Shown: positions 17,667 through 27,168 of the stretch, piece after piece | Layout: every line of letters begins with the position of its first letter | Position numbering within the stretch: the first letter of the stretch is position 1 | Source: Teichococcus vastitatis | Lineage (GTDB): Bacteria; Pseudomonadota; Alphaproteobacteria; Acetobacterales; Acetobacteraceae | Reading direction: 5' to 3' | DNA length: 64,000 bases | NCBI RefSeq assembly: GCF_003604215.1 | Contig: NZ_QXGS01000002.1 | Span: forward strand, 62,001 to 126,000 | Made by a program: the position numbers and the translations under genes | The notes under the pieces: model-generated | What the model saw: the letters and a program-made list of their open reading frames with translations, nothing else | The model's database searches: none | What the model was told of the DNA's origin: nothing

Positions 17667-18473
17667 TCAGGCGCCGGCGGGTGCGGTGTCCAGCCGTGAT
17701 CCGGCGCGCAGCAACGGCGTCGCCGCCTCCGGGCGCTCCAGCGGACTGGTTACGATGCGCTCAAAGGCCGAGACGGGCGCGAAGAAGGCCGGCTTCAGCC
17801 GGCCAAGCTTGCTGCTGTCCACCACCAGCACCGATTGCGCGGCGGAGGCGATGGCGGCCTGCTTCACCGGCACCTCGTTGAAGTTGGTGCAGGTGACGCC
17901 GCGCGTGGCATGCACGCCGCCGGCCGAGAGAAAGGCCTTGTTGATGCGCAGGCGGCGCAGGCTGGCCAGCGCCTCGTCCGAGGCGAAGGTGGCGGAAGCC
18001 GGATGGAACACTCCGCCCAGCAGCACCAGCTGCGTTTGCGGCCGGCGGCTGAGCAGCTGCGCGATGTTGAGGGCGTAGCAGGCGACCGTGAGGAACAAGC
18101 CGGGGGGAAGGGCTTCCACCAGATGCGGCATGGTGGTGCCGCAATCGATGAACAGCGTGTCGCCCTCCTCCACCAGGCTGGCCGCCCGGCGCGCGGCCTG
18201 GCGCTTGGCGGCGGCGTGGCTGTCCTGCTCGCGCTCCAGCGCGTAGCCGCGGCGGGAGGGGCCGTCGCCGAGCGGAACCACATGGCCGCCCAGCAGGCTG
18301 AAAGGCTGGCCGGTGCGGGCCAGATCGCGCCGCAAGGTCATGGAGGACACGCCGAGCGCCGCCGCCGCATCCCCGAGCCGGGTCGGGCCGCCCTGGCGCA
18401 GCATGTCCTGCAACTGCGCCAGCCGGCTCCTGCGCCGCAGATCGGAGGCGCCGAGAGGTTCGCCCTCCGCCAT
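17667..18473 (-). CDS. DeoR/GlpR-family transcriptional regulator
   Basis: 268 residues. The N-terminal winged helix-turn-helix includes [20 protein letters not shown] (residues ~33-52); the C-terminal sugar-phosphate sensor includes [15 protein letters not shown], the site that binds a phosphorylated sugar in this family, and [17 protein letters not shown]. It probably represses the divergent deoC-ABC operon and its own downstream kinase gene in the absence of a sugar phosphate. It reads away from deoC across an AT-rich control region at 18474-18602. Confidence 0.87.
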   Translation of the reverse strand: MAEGEPLGASDLRRRSRLAQLQDMLRQGGPTRLGDAAAALGVSSMTLRRDLARTGQPFSLLGGHVVPLGDGPSRRGYALEREQDSHAAAKRQAARRAASLVEEGDTLFIDCGTTMPHLVEALPPGLFLTVACYALNIAQLLSRRPQTQLVLLGGVFHPASATFASDEALASLRRLRINKAFLSAGGVHATRGVTCTNFNEVPVKQAAIASAAQSVLVVDSSKLGRLKPAFFAPVSAFERIVTSPLERPEAATPLLRAGSRLDTAPAGA

Positions 18474-18527
18474 TGTGCTGTCCCCTGGACGGTGCCCGGC
18501 TTGACGGCCGGTCCCCTTAATGTGACG

Positions 18528-18555
18528 ATTATAACAATAGAAACAAAACTAACAA
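18528..18555 (-). promoter_or_regulatory. Promoter for the DeoR-type gene, with phased ACAA boxes
   Basis: On the minus strand TATAAT (18528-18533 on plus) is preceded by TTGTTA at 18550-18555 with a 16-base spacer. The same segment on the plus strand holds three ACAA boxes at 18534, 18543 and 18552, exactly nine bases apart; the outer two sit in TAACAAT. DeoR-family repressors often bind short direct repeats, so this is a candidate operator between the two transcription units. Assignment is by inspection. Confidence 0.55.
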
Positions 18556-18602
18556 TCTGAGGGGCGGCCGTTCACGCGACGTTCCTGAGGACCGCCATCT
18601 CC

Positions 18603-19301
<699 letters not shown>

Positions 19302-19334
19302 CAGGCAGGGCCTGACCAGGGAAGGAAATAAGCA

Positions 19335-20408
19335 ATGGTTGAGTTCAACAGGCGCTCCTTCAATGCGCTAAGCGGCGCGGCGATGATGGCGGCGATCATG
19401 GGCCGTCCGGCCTGGGCCCAGGGAACATCGGGCGGGGCGGCGGTGGATGCCAGCAAGGTGTCCGGAGACATCAACGCCAAATCGGCCAAGAAGCGCGTCA
19501 TTGCGACGGTGGTGAAGGTGGACGGCATCGCCTGGTTCGACCGCATGCGCGCGGGCGTCACGCAGTTCGGCCGCGACCAGGGCCACGACACCTGGATGAT
19601 CGGTCCGAGCCAGGCCGATGCCGCCGCGCAGGTGCAGCTGGTGGAAAGTCTGATCGCCCAGGGCGTCGACGCCATCTGCATCGTTCCCTTCTCGGTCGAG
19701 GCGGTGGAGCCGGTGCTGCAGAAGGCGCGGCGCCAGGGCATCGTGGTGATCTCGCACGAGGCGGCGGGGCTGGAGAACATCGACTACGACATCGAGGCCT
19801 TCGACAACCACGCCTATGGCGCCAAGCTGATGGAAGTGCTGGGGCGCGACATGGGCGGCGAGGGCAAGTACGTCGCCACCGTCGGCAGCCTGACCTCGCA
19901 GTCGCAGATGGAATGGATCGACGGCGCCGTCGCCTACCAGAAGCAGCACTTCCCGAAGATGCAGGAGGTGACGCGGCGCATCGAGACCTATGACGACGCC
20001 ACCACCGACTACAACAAGCTCAAGGAAGTGCTCACTGCCTATCCCGACCTGAAGGGGATCGTCGGCGCGCCGATGCCGACCTCGGCCGGCGCCGGCCGTC
20101 TGATCGCGGAGCGCAACCTGAAGGGCAAGCTGTTCTTCTCCGGCACCGGGCTGGTGTCCGTCGCCGGGCAGTACCTGCGCAACGGCGACATCAACTACAT
20201 CCAGTTCTGGGACCCGGCGGTGGCCGGCTACGCCATGAACGTCCTGGCGGTGATGGCGCTGGCCAAGAAGGACATCAAGGCGGGGCTGAACCTCGGCCTC
20301 GCGGGCTATGAGAGCCTGCAGGTGCCCGATGCCAAGAAGCCCGGCGTGCTGGTTGGCCAGGGCTGGGTCGGGGTCACCAAGGACAACATGGCGCAGTATA
20401 ATTTCTGA
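19335..20408 (+). CDS. Sugar ABC transporter substrate-binding protein (RbsB/LsrB-like)
   Basis: 357 residues. A twin-arginine signal is seen at NRRSFNALSG followed by a hydrophobic run and AWAQG. The mature protein is a periplasmic-binding type 1 fold: two lobes with VVKVDGIAWFDRMRAGV at the start, SLIAQGVDAICIVPFSVEAVEPV, and FWDPAVAGYAMNVLAVMAL near the hinge. The closest familiar groups are the autoinducer-2 and rhamnose/ribose binders. RBS AAGGAAA upstream. The ligand is unknown; the operon suggests a deoxypentose or pentose. Confidence 0.87.
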   Translation: MVEFNRRSFNALSGAAMMAAIMGRPAWAQGTSGGAAVDASKVSGDINAKSAKKRVIATVVKVDGIAWFDRMRAGVTQFGRDQGHDTWMIGPSQADAAAQVQLVESLIAQGVDAICIVPFSVEAVEPVLQKARRQGIVVISHEAAGLENIDYDIEAFDNHAYGAKLMEVLGRDMGGEGKYVATVGSLTSQSQMEWIDGAVAYQKQHFPKMQEVTRRIETYDDATTDYNKLKEVLTAYPDLKGIVGAPMPTSAGAGRLIAERNLKGKLFFSGTGLVSVAGQYLRNGDINYIQFWDPAVAGYAMNVLAVMALAKKDIKAGLNLGLAGYESLQVPDAKKPGVLVGQGWVGVTKDNMAQYNF

Positions 20409-20472
20409 GCCCAACTTCTGATCCGGAACGGGGCGGCCCCGCGCCGCCCCGTTTCCTGTGCAACGGACCCGC

Positions 20473-21969
20473 ATGACCGCACCGCTGATCGAACTGCGCC
20501 ACATCGGCAAGAGCTTCGCCGCCGTGCGCGCGCTGGATGACGTATCCCTCAGCATCGGCCGGGGCGAGATCCACTGCCTGGCCGGCGAAAACGGCTCCGG
20601 CAAGTCGACGCTGATCAAGGTGATCTCCGGCGTCTGGCAGCCGGATCAGGGGGAGATCCTGATCGACGGGCAGCCGGTGGGCGGGCTGACGCCGCGCTCC
20701 GCCATCGCCCACGGCGTGCAGGTCATCTACCAGGATTTCTCGCTGTTCCCGAACCTCAGCGTGGCGGAGAACCTGGCGCTCAGCAGCGAGTTGCAGGAAG
20801 GCCGCAAGCTGGTGTCCTGGCGCCGCGTGCGCCGGATCGCGGCGGAGGCCATCGCCAAGCTCGGCGTCGACCTCGACCTCGACGCGCTGGTGGAAACGCT
20901 GCCCACCGCCGGCAAGCAGCTGGTGGCCATCGCCCGCGCGCTGATGTCGGACCCCCGCCTGCTGATCATGGACGAGCCGACCACCGCGCTGACCGGGCGC
21001 GAGGTGGAGGCGCTGTTCCGCGTGGTGCGCGACATCCAGTCGCGCGGCATCGCCGTGCTGTTCGTCAGCCACAAGATGCGAGAGATGCTGGAGATCAGCG
21101 AGCGGCTGACGGTGATCCGTTCCGGCCGCGTGGTCGCCGCCGGCCCGATCTCCGAGTTCGACGAGAACAAGATCACCCGCGCTATGACCGGCCAGGAGAT
21201 CGCGGCGGAGGGCTATCGCTGGAATGGCGATCCGCGCGGCAAGCCGCTGCTGGAAGTGGCGGCGCTGAGCATTCCCGGCCAGCTGGAGAACATCGCGCTG
21301 CGCATCATGCCGGGCGAGATCGTGGGCGTGTCCGGCCTGCTCGGCTCCGGCCGCACCGAGCTGGCGCTGACGCTGTTCGGCATGAAGCCGGGCTACCAGG
21401 GCCGCGTCCGCATCGACGGGCGTGAGGTGCGGCTCGACAGCGTGCAGGAAGCCATCGGCCACGGCATCGCCTATGTCCCCGAGGACCGGCTGACCGAGGG
21501 CCTGTTCCTGACCCAGACCATCGACCGCAACATGCTGGTCACCTCGCATGACCGGCTGTCGCGGGGCGGCGTCATGCAGGGCGGCCGCGCGGCGCGCGAA
21601 GCATCCGGCATGATCCGCGAGATGGCCATCGCCACCCCGACCGGGGACCGCCCGGTGACGCAGCTCTCGGGCGGCAACCAGCAGCGCGTGGTGATCGGCC
21701 GCTGGCTGATGAACGATCCCCGCCTGTTGATCCTGAACGGCCCGACCGTAGGCGTCGATGTCGGCTCCAAGGCCGGCATCCACCGCAAGATCCGTGAGCT
21801 GGCTCAGTCGCGCGGGCTCGGCGTGCTGATGATTTCCGATGACCTGCCGGAGCTGGTGGACCATTGCAACCGCATCCTGGTGCTGCATCGCGGCCGGCTG
21901 GTGTCCGACACCCCGGCGGCGGAAACGAACGAGGCCAAGCTGAGCGAGATGCTGGGAGCGCTGGCATGA
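20473..21969 (+). CDS. Sugar ABC transporter ATP-binding protein, two NBDs (RbsA type)
   Basis: 498 residues with two nucleotide-binding domains. NBD1 has Walker A GENGSGKST and Walker B LLIMDEPTTAL, but its signature is degenerate (LPTAGKQ in place of LSGGQ). NBD2 has a proper signature LSGGNQQRV, but a weak Walker A (GLLGSGRTEL) and an altered Walker B (LLILNGPTVGVDVG, lacking the usual Asp-Glu). Asymmetric sites are known in RbsA-like proteins. Start ATG at 20473; its stop overlaps the next gene's start by four bases. Confidence 0.9.
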   Translation: MTAPLIELRHIGKSFAAVRALDDVSLSIGRGEIHCLAGENGSGKSTLIKVISGVWQPDQGEILIDGQPVGGLTPRSAIAHGVQVIYQDFSLFPNLSVAENLALSSELQEGRKLVSWRRVRRIAAEAIAKLGVDLDLDALVETLPTAGKQLVAIARALMSDPRLLIMDEPTTALTGREVEALFRVVRDIQSRGIAVLFVSHKMREMLEISERLTVIRSGRVVAAGPISEFDENKITRAMTGQEIAAEGYRWNGDPRGKPLLEVAALSIPGQLENIALRIMPGEIVGVSGLLGSGRTELALTLFGMKPGYQGRVRIDGREVRLDSVQEAIGHGIAYVPEDRLTEGLFLTQTIDRNMLVTSHDRLSRGGVMQGGRAAREASGMIREMAIATPTGDRPVTQLSGGNQQRVVIGRWLMNDPRLLILNGPTVGVDVGSKAGIHRKIRELAQSRGLGVLMISDDLPELVDHCNRILVLHRGRLVSDTPAAETNEAKLSEMLGALA

Positions 21970-22958
21970 GGTCCCTGGCCCTCGCCCTGCGGCGGCATCC
22001 GGAATGGATGGTGGCCGCCGTGCTGGTGGTCGCCGTGGTGACGATCGGGCTGATCAACCCGGTGTTCTGGCAGCCCGCCAACATCTTCAGCCTGCTGCGC
22101 GCCTCGGTGATCACCGGGATCCTGGCGCTGGCCGTGCTGCTGGTGATGCTGTCGGGCGGCATCGACGTGTCCTTTCCCGCCTTCGCCATCGCCGCCATGT
22201 ACCTGACGGTGCGGGCGATGGTTGCCTGGGGCTTTGACGGCGTGCTGCTGCCCTTCGCCATGGCGACGGCCATCGGCATCGGCCTCGGCCTGGTGAATGC
22301 CGCCTTCGTGCATTACCTGCGCATGATCCCGCTGATCGTGACGCTGGGCACCGGCACCGCGGTGCGCGGCTTCATTCTGGGCGTGGTCGGCACCAGCCAG
22401 ATCAACATCGACCAGATGCCGCCGCTGCTGATCAACTTCGCCCGGCAGGACCTGTTCACCGTGACGCAAGCGGATGGCAGCCCGGCCGGCCTGTCCGCCA
22501 TGGTGCTGCTCTACGCTGTGATCGCGCTGCTGGTGCATCTGATGCTGCGCCACACCATGATGGGCCGCTCCATCTACGCCCTGGGCGGCGGCGAGGAGGC
22601 GGCGCGGCGCGTCGGCTTCAACACCCGCCGCACCACCTTCTTCATCTACGGCCTGGCCGGCGCGCTGGCCGGCTTCGCCGGCCTGCTGCACGGCGCCATG
22701 ATCTGGACCGCCAACCCGCGCGACATGGTCGGACTGGAGCTGGACGTGATCGCCGCCGTGGTGCTGGGCGGCGCCTCGATCTTCGGCGGGCGGGGCAGCG
22801 TGATCGGCACGATGCTCGGCGTGCTGACGCTGGTGGTGATCACCAACAGCCTGATCATCCTGGGCGTCGACACCACCTGGCAGCGCGTGGTGGTGGGCCT
22901 GATCGTGATTGCGGCCACGGCGGCGACCGCCTGGCGCGACCGCAAGCGCATCGCCTGA
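21966..22958 (+). CDS. Sugar ABC transporter permease (RbsC type), first of two
   Basis: 330 residues with about nine to ten membrane helices. The family pattern is clear in LVMLSGGIDVSFPAFAIAAMYL and in the C-terminal VVLGGASIFGGRGSVIGTMLGVL. The ATG at 21966 overlaps the ATPase stop. It pairs with the following permease to form a heterodimeric channel, as in LsrCD- and rhamnose-type importers. Confidence 0.9.
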   Translation: MRSLALALRRHPEWMVAAVLVVAVVTIGLINPVFWQPANIFSLLRASVITGILALAVLLVMLSGGIDVSFPAFAIAAMYLTVRAMVAWGFDGVLLPFAMATAIGIGLGLVNAAFVHYLRMIPLIVTLGTGTAVRGFILGVVGTSQINIDQMPPLLINFARQDLFTVTQADGSPAGLSAMVLLYAVIALLVHLMLRHTMMGRSIYALGGGEEAARRVGFNTRRTTFFIYGLAGALAGFAGLLHGAMIWTANPRDMVGLELDVIAAVVLGGASIFGGRGSVIGTMLGVLTLVVITNSLIILGVDTTWQRVVVGLIVIAATAATAWRDRKRIA

Positions 22959-22974
22959 GCAGGGGCACCGCATC

Positions 22975-23967
22975 ATGACCGCGATCACCCGGCGCCTGCG
23001 CCGCCTCGACACCAACCTGCTGCAGCTGGTGCTGCTGACGGTGCTGATCTTCGCCGGCATGGCGGCGCTGAACCCGGACCGTTTCCTGCGGCCCTATGTG
23101 TTCGAATCCATCACCTTCATCGCGCCGGAACTCGGCCTGCTGGCCATCGCGATGATGGTGGCGATGCTGACCGGCGGCATCGATCTCTCGGTGATCGGCA
23201 TCGCCAATCTGGCCTGCATCCTGGCCGGGCTGTTCTTTCACGCGGTCGGCGCGCCGCGCGGGCCGGATCTGGTGAACCTTTCCTGGCCGCTGGTGGCGGC
23301 GGGCATCGGCATCGCCTTGGGCACCGGGCTGGTCGCCGGCGCCATCAACGGGCTGTTGATCACCCGACTGCGCGTCACGCCGATCCTGGCCACCATCGGC
23401 ACTGGGCAGGTGTTCACCGGCATCTGCCTGGTGCTGACCGGCGGCCCCGCGGTGGTGGGCTTTCCGAGGCTGTGGGGCCAGATCGGCAACGGCACCGCCT
23501 TCGGCATCGCCGTGCCGCTGATCGTGTTCCTGGTGGTGGCCGGGCTGGTGTGGTTCATCCTGTCGCGCACCGCCTTCGGCATCAACCTGGCGCTGATCGG
23601 CACCAACGCCCGCGCGGCGGCCTTTGCCGGGCTGCGCACCGGGCGCACCGTGTTCCTGTCCTACGTGCTGACCGGCGGGCTGGCCAGCATTGCCGGCATC
23701 CTGCTGTCCGGCCGCACCAACGCGGCGAAATCGGATTACGGCGTGTCCTACCTGTTGCAGGCTGTGCTGATCGCGGTGCTGGCCGGCACCAACCCCGCGG
23801 GCGGGCGCGGCTCGGTGCCGGGCATCATCCTGGCGCTGGTGGCGCTGATGCTGCTCTCCTCGGGGCTGCAGATGATGCGCTTCTCCAACTTCCTGGTGGA
23901 CCTGATCTGGGGCGGCTTCCTGCTGCTCTCGATCGCGCTCGCTGCCTGGCGCAACCGGGTGCGCTGA
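22975..23967 (+). CDS. Sugar ABC transporter permease (RbsC type), second of two
   Basis: 330 residues, the same family and length as its neighbour but clearly diverged. Signatures are MVAMLTGGIDLSVIGIANLACI, VTPILATIGTGQVFTGI and AGTNPAGGRGSVPGIILALV. The start ATG at 22975 lies 16 bases after the previous stop; a DUF4432 gene follows two bases after its own stop. Multiple hydrophobic helices span the whole length. Confidence 0.9.
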   Translation: MTAITRRLRRLDTNLLQLVLLTVLIFAGMAALNPDRFLRPYVFESITFIAPELGLLAIAMMVAMLTGGIDLSVIGIANLACILAGLFFHAVGAPRGPDLVNLSWPLVAAGIGIALGTGLVAGAINGLLITRLRVTPILATIGTGQVFTGICLVLTGGPAVVGFPRLWGQIGNGTAFGIAVPLIVFLVVAGLVWFILSRTAFGINLALIGTNARAAAFAGLRTGRTVFLSYVLTGGLASIAGILLSGRTNAAKSDYGVSYLLQAVLIAVLAGTNPAGGRGSVPGIILALVALMLLSSGLQMMRFSNFLVDLIWGGFLLLSIALAAWRNRVR

Positions 23968-23969
23968 GC

Positions 23970-25064
23970 ATGACCGCCACCATTCCGCTATTCCCCGAAC
24001 TGGCCACCGAGGCCGAGCGCCGCGTGCTCACCGCCGGCGAGTTGACCGCCGGCCTGTTCCGCTACGGCACCGGCGTCCCGGCGCTGCGCCTGCGCAACGG
24101 GCGGGGCGAGGTGGTGGTGCTGCCCTGGATGGGCGGCATGATCTGGTCGGCCCAGTTCGACGGCGTCGACCTCGCCATGCAGAGCGGCTTCGACGCGCCG
24201 CGCCCGGCCTCCACCATCGCCGAGACCTATGGCTGCTTCGCCTTCCACAGCGGGCTGCTGCGCAATGGCGTGCCGTCGGCGGAGGACGACCATCCGGCGC
24301 ATGGCGAATTTCCCTGCGCGGCCATGGACCGCGCCTTTCTGGAATGCGGCGAGGATGAGGGCGGCGCTTTCCTGCGCCTCGTCAGCGTGCGGGAGCACGT
24401 GATGGGCTTCGGCGCGCATTACCTGGCGCAGCCCCGGGTGACGCTGCGGCCGGGCGATTCGCTGTTCGACATTGGCCTTTCCGTGCGCAACCTGTCGGGC
24501 AAGCCGATGGAGTTGATGTATATGTGCCACGTCAACTTCGCCTTCGTGCCCGGCGGACGATGCGTGCAGCCGGTACCCTTCACGCCGGAGCGCACCGTGG
24601 TGCGCCGCGCAGTGCCTGCGCATGTGCGGCCCGATCCCGGTTACCTGGCGCTGATCGACGATCTTGCGCGCGACCCGGCGCGCATGGCGGTGCTGGGGGA
24701 GCCGGAACTCTACGACCCGGAGCAGGTCTTCTACCTGAAGCGGCCCGGCACTGATGCGCGCGGCGACACCCACCTGATGCTGCAACGGCCGCAGGGCGAT
24801 GGCTTTGCGCTCTCCTACCCGCCCGCCGCCTTCCCGCACACGGTGCGCTGGATCCTGAACGACCCGGACCAGAAGGTGGCGGCCTTCGCCCTGCCCTCCA
24901 CCTGCGAACCGGAAGGCTACGCGGCGGAGCAGCGCAAGGGCCATGTGCGGCAGCTGCCGCCGGGCGGGCAGGCCGAGTTCCGCGTCCGCGCCGGCTACCT
25001 CGACGCGGGCGGCGCCGGCCGCATGGCATCCTTGATCCAGGGGCTGGAGGAAACGCGGCCATGA
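23970..25064 (+). CDS. DUF4432 / aldose 1-epimerase-like protein (DeoX-like)
   Basis: 364 residues of the galactose-mutarotase-like beta-sandwich family DUF4432. Recognisable segments are VVVLPWMGGMIWSAQFDG, YGCFAFHSGLLRNG, HGEFPCA and the central MELMYMCHVNFAF. DUF4432 proteins occur in deoxyribose and other sugar operons, where they may interconvert sugar anomers; the biochemical role is not firmly known to me. It sits two bases after the permease stop and overlaps the ribokinase start (ATGA), so it is certainly in the operon. Confidence 0.75.
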   Translation: MTATIPLFPELATEAERRVLTAGELTAGLFRYGTGVPALRLRNGRGEVVVLPWMGGMIWSAQFDGVDLAMQSGFDAPRPASTIAETYGCFAFHSGLLRNGVPSAEDDHPAHGEFPCAAMDRAFLECGEDEGGAFLRLVSVREHVMGFGAHYLAQPRVTLRPGDSLFDIGLSVRNLSGKPMELMYMCHVNFAFVPGGRCVQPVPFTPERTVVRRAVPAHVRPDPGYLALIDDLARDPARMAVLGEPELYDPEQVFYLKRPGTDARGDTHLMLQRPQGDGFALSYPPAAFPHTVRWILNDPDQKVAAFALPSTCEPEGYAAEQRKGHVRQLPPGGQAEFRVRAGYLDAGGAGRMASLIQGLEETRP

Positions 25065-25993
25065 GCACGCGCATCGGTGTGGTCGGCAGCAACATGGTCG
25101 ACCTCGTCAGCTACATCGACAGGATGCCGGAAGCGGGGGAAACCCTGGCGGCACCCTCCTTCGCCATGGGCCATGGCGGCAAGGGCGCCAATCAGGCGGT
25201 GGCCGCGGCCAGGCTCGGCGCCGAGGTGCTGATGGTCAGCCGCGTCGGCGAAGATCTGTTCGGCGAGGGCACCATCCGCAACCTCCGGGAGCTCGGCATC
25301 GACACGCGCCACGTCTGGGCGGTGCCGGGCCAGCAGAGCGGCGTGGCGCCGATCTTCGTGGAGCGCTCAGGCGAGAACCGAATCCTGATCATCAAGGGCG
25401 CCAACGAGCACTTGCTGCCCGCCGACGTGGGCGCGGCGGCCGCCGATCTGCGGCAATGCGGGCTGATCCTGCTGCAGCTCGAGGTGCCGCTGGACACCAT
25501 CTACCACACCATCGCCTGGGCGGCGCGCGAGGGCATCGAGGTGCTGCTGAACCCGGCCCCCGCCGTGCCGGAGCTCGACGTGTCGCGCATCCTGGCCGCC
25601 TCCTTCCTGGTGCCGAACCAGACCGAGCTGGCCATCCTGACCAACATGCCCACCGATACGCCTGCGCAGGCCGAGGCGGCGGCGCGCAGCCTCGTCGCGC
25701 GCGGGTTGCGGACGGTGATCGTGACGCTGGGCGCCGATGGCGCCTTGCTGGTGACGGACGGGCCGGCCGTGCACATCCCGCCGGTGCGGGTGCAGCCGCA
25801 CGACACCACCGGCGCCGGCGACGCCTTCATCGGCGCTTTCGCGCAGCACTATGTCCGCTCCCGCGACGTAGCGGCGGCGATGCGCTGGGGCGCCGCCTAT
25901 GCGGCCGATTCCATCACCCGCCCCGGCACGCAGAAGGCCTTCGCCGACCTGGCCACCTTTCAGCGGTTTCGCGCGGCATGCGGCCTTACCTGA
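25061..25993 (+). CDS. Ribokinase-type PfkB kinase (ribokinase or deoxyribokinase)
   Basis: 310 residues. The opening GVVGSNMVDLVSYIDRMPEAGET, the substrate loop GHGGKGANQAVAAARLG and the catalytic HDTTGAGDAFIGAFAQ anion-hole motif place it in the RbsK group. It would phosphorylate the imported sugar at O5; with deoC in the operon, deoxyribose is a reasonable substrate and deoxyribokinase (DeoK) is indistinguishable by eye. Its last eight bases overlap the convergent FAD-oxidoreductase gene. Confidence 0.87.
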   Translation: MSTRIGVVGSNMVDLVSYIDRMPEAGETLAAPSFAMGHGGKGANQAVAAARLGAEVLMVSRVGEDLFGEGTIRNLRELGIDTRHVWAVPGQQSGVAPIFVERSGENRILIIKGANEHLLPADVGAAAADLRQCGLILLQLEVPLDTIYHTIAWAAREGIEVLLNPAPAVPELDVSRILAASFLVPNQTELAILTNMPTDTPAQAEAAARSLVARGLRTVIVTLGADGALLVTDGPAVHIPPVRVQPHDTTGAGDAFIGAFAQHYVRSRDVAAAMRWGAAYAADSITRPGTQKAFADLATFQRFRAACGLT

Positions 25994-27125
25994 GGGTCGG
26001 GCCGGACATTGCTGGGATGGTGCCGACCGGCGCCGCCCCGCCCTGCCCCGCCGCCCAGCCCGGCAGCGCCCGGAGATCCCAGGCCCCCACCGCCAGCCCG
26101 AGCACGGCGCCGAACTTGAAGCCGTGGCCGGAGAATCCGCTCATCACCACGCAGCGCTCGCCGACCGGCTCCACCACGAAGCGCTCCTCCGGCTCCACGT
26201 CGTAGTAGCAAGCGCGCGCCTCGAGAACGCGGTAGCTTTCCGCGTCGCGCAGGCGCGGGCGGGCCAGTTCCAGGATAGCTTCCGCCTCGGCGGCGAGGGC
26301 CTCGCGCGGGTCCTCCGCGTCGCCGTGGCAGGAGAAGCGGTGATCGCCGATCTTCAGCCGCGTGCCCTGCACCGGCGGCACGGCGTAGAAGCCGCCCGCT
26401 GCCGACAGGTCCAGGATCATCGGCGCGGCGGCCCAGGCGGCGCGGTGCTGCGGCGGCGGCTCCAGATACACCACGATCTGGCGGGACGGCGTGACGCGCG
26501 CCGACAGGCCGGGGATCAGGCGCGGGGCCCAGGGGCCGGCGGCCAGCACCAGCCGTCCGGCCTGCAGGGTGCGGCCATCCTCCAGCACCAGAACGGCGCG
26601 CGCCGGGTCCACCGCCGTGGCGCGGCCCCGGATGAAGCCGACGCCGCGTTGCCGCAGATGCGCCGCCAGCAACGTGACGATGCGGCCGGCCAGCAGCACA
26701 CCGCCCTCCGCCATGTGAAAGGCGTCGTCCAGGTCGGCGGCCCGGATCATCGGGAAGTGTGTGGCCAGGTCGGCGGCGCCGAGGTCCCGCACCGGGTGCC
26801 CGGCGCCCCGCAGCGTGGCGCGGCTTTCATCGAGCCATCCGGCGCCACCATCGCCCAGCGCCAGAACGCCGGTGCGGGCATAGGGCACCTCGCCCAGTTC
26901 CTGCCAGAGCAGGTCCCAGGCGGCATAGGCATCGTCCACCATGCGCATGTAGCCGGCGGCGGCACCATAAGCGTGGCGGATCAGCCGGTGCTCGTCGACG
27001 CTGCTGCCGCGCGGGTTAGGCACCGCGTCCTGTTCCACCACGGTGACGGAATGCCCAGCCCGCAACAGGCCCCAGGCGGCGGAAAGGCCCATGATCCCGG
27101 CCCCGAGGACAAGCGCGTCTGCCAT
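25986..27125 (-). CDS. FAD-dependent oxidoreductase (DAO/sarcosine-oxidase-like)
   Basis: 379 residues. The N-terminal dinucleotide-binding motif VLGAGIMGLSAAWGLLRAGHSVTVVEQD is at residues 5-32; the C-terminal FSGHGFKFGAVLG is the covalent-flavin or FAD-contact loop typical of MSOX-like monomeric sarcosine oxidases. It oxidises a C-N bond of an amino acid or N-methyl compound, producing hydrogen peroxide, but the substrate is not fixed. Start ATG at 27125. It is the last gene of the minus-strand group containing the aldose epimerase and uronate dehydrogenase. Confidence 0.83.
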   Translation of the reverse strand: MADALVLGAGIMGLSAAWGLLRAGHSVTVVEQDAVPNPRGSSVDEHRLIRHAYGAAAGYMRMVDDAYAAWDLLWQELGEVPYARTGVLALGDGGAGWLDESRATLRGAGHPVRDLGAADLATHFPMIRAADLDDAFHMAEGGVLLAGRIVTLLAAHLRQRGVGFIRGRATAVDPARAVLVLEDGRTLQAGRLVLAAGPWAPRLIPGLSARVTPSRQIVVYLEPPPQHRAAWAAAPMILDLSAAGGFYAVPPVQGTRLKIGDHRFSCHGDAEDPREALAAEAEAILELARPRLRDAESYRVLEARACYYDVEPEERFVVEPVGERCVVMSGFSGHGFKFGAVLGLAVGAWDLRALPGWAAGQGGAAPVGTIPAMSGPTLR

Positions 27126-27168
27126 GCGGCACAGCATGCGCCGCAAACCCGCGATCTGGCCAGGGGCC

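Noticed and set aside
18501..18535. TTGACG plus TATAAC as a plus-strand promoter for deoC
   Set aside because: The spacer is 23 bases, too long for a standard sigma-70 promoter. The minus-strand promoter in the same region is better.
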